Shown piece by piece: positions 1 to 4,971 of a stretch of 6,950 bases of DNA. The notes under the pieces were generated by a model that was not told where the DNA came from, ran no database searches, and saw only the letters and a program-made list of their open reading frames with translations. Both the position numbers and the translations under genes were made by a program. This DNA comes from Actinomycetota bacterium (lineage in GTDB: Bacteria > Actinomycetota > Humimicrobiia > Humimicrobiales > Humimicrobiaceae): the NCBI GenBank assembly GCA_022865545.1, contig JALHTA010000268.1, positions 1 to 6,950 on the forward strand, read 5' to 3'. Each line of letters opens with the position of its first letter. The first letter of the stretch is position 1.

Positions 1-626
1 CCTCCGCCTCTAGCTATTATTATTACATCAACACCATATTCACACAGATCTTCAATAGCTTCACATATATCACCTGCGGAAGTGATCCCCCCTACATTTA
101 CATCCCTTACCGTTAAATGAAAATTATCCGACCTGGATCTAAGCACAGATACTATATCCTTCAGTACTGCACCTCCCCTGGAAGTTGCTACACCGATCTT
201 TTGGGGCAGTAGTGGTATCTCCTTCTTTATACTTTCATCAAAATAGCCTTTCTTTAGAAGCTTTTCTTTCAGTTGCTCAAAAGCAAGTATAAGCGAACCT
301 TTTCCTACCGGACGGGCATCTGCTGCTATCAGCTGATACTCTCCCCTTTTTTCATATACTGAAATATAGCCATTCACCATAATGTGGAGACCCTCTTCCA
401 TATCAAAGATGAGCTTATGGTTGTCTTGATAAAACATCACTATTTTGATCTTGCTGCTTTCATCTTTTAGATCAAAATACATATGTTTTTTATTGTGGAA
501 ATAGAAATTGCTTACTTCACCCTCGATCCAAATATCGGAAAAACTGTTCTCAAGGTTATTTTTTATCCTCTGATTGAGTTCGCTTACTGTATAGATCTTT
601 GAATTTGTAGTATTTCCGGCAGCCAT
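1..626 (-). CDS. xseA: Exodeoxyribonuclease VII large subunit, 3' end outside the window
   Basis: The large, catalytic subunit of exonuclease VII degrades single-stranded DNA to oligonucleotides together with several copies of the small subunit XseB. The window holds the first 208 codons of a protein that is usually 400-450 residues, and the frame is open to the edge. Residues 10-105 match the N-terminal OB-fold (YTVSELNQRIK at 12-22, IWIEGEVSNF at 32-41, YFDLKDE at 50-56, SVYEKRGEYQL at 89-99). The family linker follows (LAFEQLKEKL at 114-123), then KIGVATS at 143-149, D157 and the DVIIIARGG motif at 200-208. D157 and R206 align with residues I recall as functionally important in the E. coli enzyme (D155, R205). 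The usual SPTGAA motif reads SRGGAV here. The start is ATG at 624-626, directly after the TAG of the lipoprotein gene and in the same frame. There is no clear Shine-Dalgarno sequence, so translation is probably coupled. xseB would be expected beyond the left edge. Family assignment is secure. Confidence 0.95.
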   Translation of the reverse strand, partial: MAAGNTTNSKIYTVSELNQRIKNNLENSFSDIWIEGEVSNFYFHNKKHMYFDLKDESSKIKIVMFYQDNHKLIFDMEEGLHIMVNGYISVYEKRGEYQLIAADARPVGKGSLILAFEQLKEKLLKKGYFDESIKKEIPLLPQKIGVATSRGGAVLKDIVSVLRSRSDNFHLTVRDVNVGGITSAGDICEAIEDLCEYGVDVIIIARGG

Positions 627-1178
627 CTATTGAAGATTCCAGCAGGTGATCATTATCTGTGTCCTGCCTGTATCCAGATCTTTTACAAGTATATCTACTA
701 CCCTGTCCCTGTCTTTGCTAGAAAAAGTAAATTTAGATATCGGGATATCTTCATCCCCTTCAATAAATTCCTCTTGTAATTTTGCCATGCTCTTCTGGTA
801 GATGAAGTCCCTGCTCCAGATCGACTGGACCTTTTTATTCTTATAATAATCTTCTACTTCATCAAATTCTTCAACAGTTTCCAATATTACATATAATATA
901 CTCTGGTCCGAATCTACTGATCTGGCATCTTTGACTATGGAATCAGGGTAATAAAAAGTATTAAAAGTCTCTAAAAAATCTTCATTCTCGATAAGTGCAA
1001 CAAATTCCTCCTCAGTGATCTTTCCGTTTCCGTTTTCCTCTACAGGCTTTATCTCAATACTGGCAGCAGTATCCGACCCCATGATCATATCAGTTATAAA
1101 GCAGGAACTTAAAAATACTGGGAAAATACTCAGCATACAAATAAAAAGACCGATAAAAAGTTTTTTCAAAATGCTCAT
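627..1178 (-). CDS. Putative lipoprotein of unknown function
   Basis: A 183-residue protein of no family I recognise. It has a lipoprotein signal peptide: positive residues K5-K6, a hydrophobic stretch at 7-24, and lipobox LSSC at 23-26. Cys26 would be lipidated, so the mature protein of about 158 residues would be anchored outside the cytoplasmic membrane. After a short linker, residues 47-59 (EENGNGKITEEEF) resemble an EF-hand calcium loop with Glu instead of Asp at position 1. The rest alternates acidic helical and strand-like segments. The charged middle (about 100-140) and the C-terminus VVDILVKDLDTGRTQIMITC (160-179) look like a small mixed alpha/beta domain. The start is ATG at 1176-1178, supported by a strong Shine-Dalgarno AGAAGGA at 1186-1192. 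It begins 15 nt after the upstream membrane-protein gene and ends flush against xseA, so the three are probably co-transcribed. A role as partner of the membrane protein is possible but unproven. Confidence 0.85.
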   Translation of the reverse strand: MSILKKLFIGLFICMLSIFPVFLSSCFITDMIMGSDTAASIEIKPVEENGNGKITEEEFVALIENEDFLETFNTFYYPDSIVKDARSVDSDQSILYVILETVEEFDEVEDYYKNKKVQSIWSRDFIYQKSMAKLQEEFIEGDEDIPISKFTFSSKDRDRVVDILVKDLDTGRTQIMITCWNLQ

Positions 1179-1193
1179 GGTCCATTCCTTCTA

Positions 1194-1661
1194 CTAAATA
1201 AAATTTAAAATCACAATCCTTACCAGTATATAAAAACAGAAAATTATTTCAAACGAGACCATTATATAATTAATAATACTCTCATATGCCTCTGATCTTT
1301 CCATCAGGTAATTAAATGGCTTCTTTATAAATTTTTTAATTCCCGGTAAAAACTTAATAAATGTATAAAACGTATACCCCACAAGGACAGAACTTCCTAT
1401 TGTCACTACTGGATCATTGAAATAATATACGCAATAAACAAAATAGCTTATCTCGATCAAATTTAAAAAAATAATTATTGCAATCGAAAATGTTACAGAA
1501 AAAGACTTAATTCCGGCGCCCTCATCGCTTCCAAAAATATCTTCCTCAATTTCCGGTATCTCATCTTGTATTTCCATATCATTATTGGTCCTTATCATAA
1601 ATCTTAAACTAGAAACATGCAACCATATTAATATTATCGATAAAATTGTTAATAAAATCAT
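1194..1661 (-). CDS. Four-helix membrane protein of unknown function
   Basis: A 155-residue hydrophobic protein without a recognisable family. Four membrane segments are visible at about 2-22, 53-79, 84-104 and 129-153. Segments 1 and 2 are joined by a strongly acidic loop (about 28-47, eleven Asp/Glu). Segments 3 and 4 are joined by a basic loop (KKFIKK, 109-114). By the positive-inside rule the basic loop would be cytoplasmic and the acidic loop would lie on the same side, because two helices separate them; the topology therefore stays open. E70 lies within segment 2. The gene ends in two consecutive TAG stops (1191-1196), 15 nt before the lipoprotein gene. The ATG at 1659-1661 has no Shine-Dalgarno sequence. 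A promoter-like pair just upstream would give a nearly leaderless mRNA. Whether transcripts from fmdB also read through is unclear, since no terminator is seen between them. The reading frame is convincing; the function is unknown. Confidence 0.8.
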   Translation of the reverse strand: MILLTILSIILIWLHVSSLRFMIRTNNDMEIQDEIPEIEEDIFGSDEGAGIKSFSVTFSIAIIIFLNLIEISYFVYCVYYFNDPVVTIGSSVLVGYTFYTFIKFLPGIKKFIKKPFNYLMERSEAYESIINYIMVSFEIIFCFYILVRIVILNFI

Positions 1662-1670
1662 TAATAGATA

Positions 1671-1699
1671 ATTATAATATTATAAATAAGATTTGAAAA
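1671..1699 (-). promoter_or_regulatory. Possible sigma-70-type promoter for the membrane protein-lipoprotein-xseA operon
   Basis: On the minus strand, a -35-like TTTTCA (1694-1699, 4 of 6 consensus) is followed after 17 bp by a perfect -10 TATAAT (1671-1676). A second TATAAT lies at 1679-1684. Both are part of a 14-bp AT-only palindrome (1672-1685). Transcription from the first pair would start near 1664, only a few bases before the ATG at 1661. The stretch is almost pure A/T, so chance matches are likely, and confidence is moderate to low. Confidence 0.45.
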
Positions 1700-1743
1700 T
1701 ATATTTATTAATACTCTTTTTGAGGAAAAAATAATGGTTTGCT

Positions 1744-2058
1744 CTATTTGCTGGATCTTTCTTTTCCGGAAGCTATAGATTTTTCCTTGCTTGAAGTTTT
1801 TACTGTATCCTGTTTTTTGTTTTCGGTCTTTTCTGATAAAGATGAAGAAGAATTATCAGCCACTTTGTTACTCTTTGACCCGGATTTATAATCAGTGCTA
1901 TAGAACCCTGAACCTTTAAAGATTATACCAACAGGAGAAAAGACCCTCTTTGTGTCAGACTTGCATTCCACACACTTGACCTTGCCATTTCCACCGGCCT
2001 TGACAAGCTTATCGAAGACTTCTCCACAATTTCCACATTTATAAGAATATATTGGCAT
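1744..2058 (-). CDS. fmdB: FmdB-family zinc ribbon protein
   Basis: A 104-residue member of the FmdB family of putative regulatory proteins, known for an N-terminal zinc ribbon. It begins MPIYSYKC, the family signature. Cys8, Cys11, Cys29 and Cys32 form two CxxC knuckles that should bind one zinc ion. The conserved FKGSGFYSTDY segment follows at 47-57. Residues 58-104 are a low-complexity tail rich in Ser, Lys and Glu with the run SSSS, also usual in the family and probably disordered. The family was named for a gene near the formamidase operon of Methylophilus. A regulatory role is presumed, and the molecular target is not established. I chose the ATG at 2056-2058 over an in-frame GTG at 2071-2073, because the GTG is the edge of the Shine-Dalgarno sequence and the ATG gives the canonical MPIY start. 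The gene is divergent from the plus-strand gene at 2170 and has its own promoter. No hairpin-plus-T-run terminator is seen after it. Confidence 0.93.
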   Translation of the reverse strand: MPIYSYKCGNCGEVFDKLVKAGGNGKVKCVECKSDTKRVFSPVGIIFKGSGFYSTDYKSGSKSNKVADNSSSSLSEKTENKKQDTVKTSSKEKSIASGKERSSK

Positions 2059-2064
2059 AAATAA

Positions 2065-2071
2065 TTTCCTC
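2065..2071 (-). promoter_or_regulatory. Ribosome binding site that sets the fmdB start
   Basis: Minus-strand GAGGAAA lies with its AGGA core (2067-2070) 8 nt before the ATG at 2058, which is ideal spacing. The overlapping GTG at 2071-2073 would start inside this site and add five residues (VRKLF, read with initiator Met) that the family does not carry. The site therefore argues for the ATG. Confidence 0.85.
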
Positions 2072-2091
2072 ACTTTTCAAATCAAATAGAA

Positions 2092-2120
2092 AATATATAC
2101 TAATTGGATATTTTAGTCAA
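2092..2120 (-). promoter_or_regulatory. Promoter of fmdB
   Basis: Minus-strand TTGACT (2115-2120, 5 of 6 to the -35 consensus), a 17-bp spacer, and TATATT (2092-2097, 5 of 6 to the -10 consensus). Transcription should begin near 2085, giving a leader of about 27 nt that contains the Shine-Dalgarno sequence. This is the best two-box promoter in the window. Its -35 box lies about 14 bp from the palindrome on the divergent promoter, so one bound protein could influence both. Confidence 0.7.
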
Positions 2121-2133
2121 ACATTTTCACTGG

Positions 2134-2152
2134 TTTTGCTATAATAGCAAAA
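2134..2152. promoter_or_regulatory. Perfect 19-bp palindrome overlapping a -10 box, probable operator
   Basis: TTTTGCTAT-A-ATAGCAAAA has two perfect 9-bp arms around one central base. It covers the extended -10 element of the plus-strand gene and reaches the expected transcription start. A dimeric repressor bound here would block RNA polymerase. The regulator is not identified, and no classical helix-turn-helix regulator gene is in the window. A hairpin in RNA is less likely, because the left arm would lie upstream of the start site. Confidence 0.6.
2137..2145 (+). promoter_or_regulatory. Extended -10 promoter of the plus-strand gene
   Basis: TGCTATAAT is a perfect extended -10 element (TGn plus TATAAT at 2140-2145). 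No good -35 is present at 17 bp (TCAAAC at 2117-2122), which is common for extended -10 promoters. The start would fall near 2152, leaving a leader of roughly 18 nt before the ATG at 2170. It lies downstream of the in-frame TTG at 2104, so a protein starting there could not be made from this promoter. Confidence 0.6.
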
Positions 2153-2169
2153 GATTTTGGCAAGGTTTT

Positions 2170-2610
2170 ATGAATAAAAGAACAATTATAATATTAGTCT
2201 TGTGTGCAGCTCTTATAGCAGCTGTGACAATTATCTCTCTAAGGAAAGACCCGGCTATCACCGGTCTTTATCTTAATGATGCACCGACTTTATCGCATAA
2301 AGAAGAAACTGATAAAGAAATTTCGGAGGTCAAAGAGTTTCAAAGCAAAGGTTCTGATATCTACCTCATAATCGGTATAAGGGACCTGGACACCGAAGAT
2401 ATTATTGAAGTGACCTGGACGATCTCAGATAAGGATGGCGATACTATTTTTCAGGAAAACACAATAAGTCCTGAAAGACCCGGTTCGGGAGAAATAATAA
2501 TTTACCTCTTAAAGAGAAACGGAGAATATCCTGAAGGATATTATACTATTGAAGCAAACTTAAACGATTCCCTTAAAATAGAAAATGAATTTATTACACG
2601 TGCCAGGTAA
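2170..2610 (+). CDS. Small membrane-anchored protein of unknown function
   Basis: The only plus-strand gene: 146 residues from ATG 2170, with no family I recognise. An N-terminal membrane anchor spans about 5-24 after the positive start MNKR. Cys12 lies within the hydrophobic stretch and is not placed as a lipobox. A linker rich in Lys and Glu (about 38-60) follows. The rest (about 61-143) has alternating hydrophobic strands (DIYLIIGI at 63-70, IIEVTWTI at 78-85, GEIIIYLL at 107-114, GYYTIEANL at 123-131) typical of an Ig-like beta-sandwich facing outward. An in-frame TTG at 2104 would add 22 residues, but the promoter and palindrome lie inside that extension. AAGG at 2162-2165 is a modest ribosome site 4 nt before the ATG. 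The gene is divergent from fmdB, convergent with the phosphoglycerate kinase gene, and seemingly monocistronic. It could be an envelope or stress protein under repressor control; this is inference. Confidence 0.8.
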   Translation: MNKRTIIILVLCAALIAAVTIISLRKDPAITGLYLNDAPTLSHKEETDKEISEVKEFQSKGSDIYLIIGIRDLDTEDIIEVTWTISDKDGDTIFQENTISPERPGSGEIIIYLLKRNGEYPEGYYTIEANLNDSLKIENEFITRAR

Positions 2611-2620
2611 TATTTCTCAC

Positions 2621-2666
2621 CAGGAGCCTGTCCGGGAACTTGGGACCGGGTACCTAGGCGGTATCC
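2621..2666. other. GC-rich convergent gene junction with competing inverted repeats
   Basis: Between the plus-strand stop (2610) and the minus-strand stop (2654-2656), and just into the latter gene, 30 of 46 bases are G or C, in a window that is clearly AT-rich. Two mutually exclusive hairpins can be drawn for plus-strand RNA. One pairs 2629-2635 with 2646-2652 (TGTCCGG with CCGGGTA, two G-U pairs). The other pairs 2648-2654 with 2660-2666 (GGGTACC with GGTATCC, one G-U pair). Neither is followed by a T-run on either strand, so a standard intrinsic terminator is not supported. It may still slow or stop converging transcription. Confidence 0.35.
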
Positions 2667-3610
2667 ACATATTCATTACTTACTTTTGCAAATTCTTGCT
2701 TTATTCTTTTGAATATTAATTCCAGCGCTTCGTTTACAGTATTGTCCAGATTATAGTTTTGTATGATCTTTACATTATTCTTGCCTGCCAGCTCCTCAAG
2801 ATAATCCTGGATCAATATTATCTTATCCAGATGTTTTAAATACCTCTGCATCGGTCTTGAACCCTGTGTTTCAACGGTCCTCTTATTAAAATGTTCCTTA
2901 TGTGTATTTTTGTCGGGAACCGCTATAACCATCTGTATTATTATTGAACGGTCAGTGTATTTTTTTATATCGAGATACCCAGGTACAATATGGGCTCCTT
3001 CAATTACAATATCTGTTTTCTCTTCTACGCTTCTCTTTATTATAGCTTCAACACCTACATTTACCGCGATTACCTGTTCCCTGAAACCAAGGATCACCGG
3101 TTCGACTCCTGATGGAGGTAAGGTCAGGTTAAGATATGCATTATAAGATGAACCCCTGAGCGGCCTTATAAGCTTTTCGGAAACCGAAGCCCTCATGACC
3201 TCCCTGATGGCATCGGTAGATGCGACCCTGGTGATATTGAGTCTGTTTGCAAGAACTGTTGCAACTGTTGACTTGCCTACGCCTGTTGCCCCTCCGACAA
3301 GTATTATTGTCGGCTTTTGCAGCTTTCCAACTGACTGCCATAGCAGATATTTTTCAGCATATTCCAGACCAACCTCATCTTTGATGAACCTGAAAGCCAG
3401 TGATCTTAATTCTTCCAATCTAATAGTTCTTGTCCGGTTAGTTTTGAAATATTCCTGTATATTAAGCGCTATTTTGTGGGCTATTACTATATCGATTCCT
3501 GCCACTGAAATAGATGATGCAAGTATGCCTTTTGAAAAAGGAAGTCCGCTTTTTTTATCAGATATTACTACAGGGTTCTGCTGGGACCCGTCATTTCCAT
3601 TTACAGTCAT
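2654..3610 (-). CDS. pgk2: 2-phosphoglycerate kinase
   Basis: This enzyme phosphorylates 2-phosphoglycerate with ATP to 2,3-diphosphoglycerate in the cytoplasm, the first step toward cyclic 2,3-diphosphoglycerate. The 318 residues have the architecture of the methanogen enzyme. An N-terminal ATP-cone-like domain spans about 13-95 (VVISDKKSGLPFSKGILA at 14-31, AEKYLLW at 85-91). A P-loop kinase domain follows, with Walker A GGATGVGKST at 106-115, STDAIREVMR at 131-140, and the strand IVIEGAHIVPG at 201-211 as likely Walker B/substrate region. A C-terminal helical part ends the protein. The start is ATG at 3608-3610, overlapping the TGA of the synthetase gene as ATGA, with Shine-Dalgarno AGAAGGAG at 3620-3627, 9 nt upstream. 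The pair is therefore translationally coupled and encodes consecutive pathway steps. The gene ends in TAG inside a GC-rich convergent junction. The adjacency with the synthetase makes the assignment much firmer than the P-loop alone would. Confidence 0.93.
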   Translation of the reverse strand: MTVNGNDGSQQNPVVISDKKSGLPFSKGILASSISVAGIDIVIAHKIALNIQEYFKTNRTRTIRLEELRSLAFRFIKDEVGLEYAEKYLLWQSVGKLQKPTIILVGGATGVGKSTVATVLANRLNITRVASTDAIREVMRASVSEKLIRPLRGSSYNAYLNLTLPPSGVEPVILGFREQVIAVNVGVEAIIKRSVEEKTDIVIEGAHIVPGYLDIKKYTDRSIIIQMVIAVPDKNTHKEHFNKRTVETQGSRPMQRYLKHLDKIILIQDYLEELAGKNNVKIIQNYNLDNTVNEALELIFKRIKQEFAKVSNEYVDTA

Positions 3611-4971
3611 TTATTCTTTCTCCTTCTGATAAGTTTTATAAGCTCCCCTTTGAGATCAGCTCTGTTACTTGTAATAATTGGAATATTATCCTGGTATACT
3701 ATTTCTTTTTTCTTTTTTGAAGCATACTCTGTCAGTACGTCTACAGCAGCTGCTTTTAGCTCTGTAAGGATAAGATCAAATTCCGGACTGCTATCAAGGT
3801 CTTTTCTTAATTCTTCCCTCCTGGACAGGTTAAAACTTGCTTTTACCACACTGCAGCCATACTCGGTCTCAAGATAATCTATTATATTTTTTTCAATACT
3901 GTCTATTGCGGTCATTCCCAGGAAAATCTTTTTACCCCTGATGCTTGAAAGAGGTTTTGGCCTGAAAATCGTCCTTATCACTATAGCTCCCGGATTATAT
4001 TTCTTGATCCTGGATTCAAGATGATCTATTTTTTTTAAGTCCGCAATAGGTTCCTCACACATGGTAAGTATGATCATATCGGACATAATTATCCTGTATA
4101 TACCCAGGTATCCTATGAGGCTGTCCCATTCCTGGAATGCTCCTATTGTGCAGATCGTTATATCAGTATCAACCTGCGGTATTGAGGCTCCGCTCCCTTC
4201 TATTATTAGAAGATCTGAATCCAGTTTTTCTGCTATTTTCATACCTTCTTCAAGATTGGTCATAAATATCTTTCCGGCAAATCCTCCTCCACATCTCCTG
4301 CAACCGATAGTCGTAACCCTGCTTAGCAGAGCATCTTCGATATAATCTGAACTTGCATGATAACCATTTTTATTTAACCGGAGAAGATATTTTTCATCTA
4401 TCTTTACCTCATCTCCCTTGATCACCTTTGGTTCCCTGGGCCCGCCTCTTCCCATTGCAACTGTAGCTACATCGATACCTTCATCTATTAAAAGTCTTGC
4501 AATATACGCACTTATTGCTGTCTTGCCGATCCTTTTACCGGTACCGATAATAGCAATAGTATCCTTTTGGCTTTTTATATAGCGGGGTTCCCAGCTAAAA
4601 AGGAAATCAGGTCCCATATAGCTGCACCCACTAGCCATACAGAAAGAAGCTATCTTCATTCTTATCTTATAATCCACAACAGGTTCATCGCTGAGATCAT
4701 AAGCGATATCCGGTTTAAAAAAATCAAGGGCGCGGCAGAAGTCAGAATCAATATCATCTATTATATAGACCTTGTCACCAAAATATTTTTCCATATCGCA
4801 GGCAATCAGTTTCTCTGTCCCGCCAAGAAATATTATTCCTGAAAAGCTGCCAGGAAAATAAGTCTTTAAAAGATGTATTGCATCCCTGCTCACTTCAGGA
4901 TAATGTTCGCCATCTATCAGGGCTGCTAATCTTTTATCCCTATTATCTTTTTTCTGTAATAAACTTTTCAC
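3607..4971 (-). CDS. cpgS: Cyclic 2,3-diphosphoglycerate synthetase
   Basis: This enzyme closes 2,3-diphosphoglycerate to cyclic 2,3-diphosphoglycerate (cDPG) using ATP, forming an intramolecular phosphoanhydride. The product is a thermoprotectant and phosphate reserve in methanogens. The length of 454 residues fits the family (about 460 in Methanothermus fervidus). Visible motifs are LIDGEHYP at 18-25 near the N-terminus, a Walker-A-like loop GTGKRIGKTA at 143-152, MGRGGPREPKVI at 173-184, a CRRCGGGFAG segment with Cys224/Cys227 at 224-233, and IEGSGAS at 257-263. The start is GTG at 4969-4971. The preceding in-frame codons run back to a TAG without a better start, and no ATG, GTG or TTG lies between it and LIDGEHYP. 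AAAGG about 9 nt upstream can serve as ribosome site. The gene overlaps the metallophosphoesterase gene by 29 nt and the kinase gene by 4 nt, so all three are probably co-expressed. Domain-level assignment is strong; activity in a bacterium is inferred. Confidence 0.93.
   Translation of the reverse strand: MKSLLQKKDNRDKRLAALIDGEHYPEVSRDAIHLLKTYFPGSFSGIIFLGGTEKLIACDMEKYFGDKVYIIDDIDSDFCRALDFFKPDIAYDLSDEPVVDYKIRMKIASFCMASGCSYMGPDFLFSWEPRYIKSQKDTIAIIGTGKRIGKTAISAYIARLLIDEGIDVATVAMGRGGPREPKVIKGDEVKIDEKYLLRLNKNGYHASSDYIEDALLSRVTTIGCRRCGGGFAGKIFMTNLEEGMKIAEKLDSDLLIIEGSGASIPQVDTDITICTIGAFQEWDSLIGYLGIYRIIMSDMIILTMCEEPIADLKKIDHLESRIKKYNPGAIVIRTIFRPKPLSSIRGKKIFLGMTAIDSIEKNIIDYLETEYGCSVVKASFNLSRREELRKDLDSSPEFDLILTELKAAAVDVLTEYASKKKKEIVYQDNIPIITSNRADLKGELIKLIRRRKNK

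Noticed and set aside
1015..1197. 60-codon plus-strand open frame opposite the lipoprotein gene
   Set aside because: Antisense to the signal peptide region; its hydrophobic reading is the mirror of that region.
1700..1743. Terminator after fmdB
   Set aside because: There is a run of six T on the minus strand, but the only nearby stem (CTC/GAG) has three base pairs, too weak for an intrinsic terminator.
2071..2073. GTG as the start of fmdB
   Set aside because: It overlaps the Shine-Dalgarno of the ATG at 2058 and adds residues before the canonical MPIY start of the family.
3141..3341. 66-codon minus-strand frame inside the kinase gene
   Set aside because: Out-of-frame shadow of the Walker A region of the kinase; its Arg/Gln/Cys-rich sequence is typical of a frame-shifted reading.
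3195..3629. 144-codon plus-strand open frame opposite the 2-phosphoglycerate kinase
   Set aside because: It is antisense to a strongly recognised gene, has no credible leader and no family resemblance.
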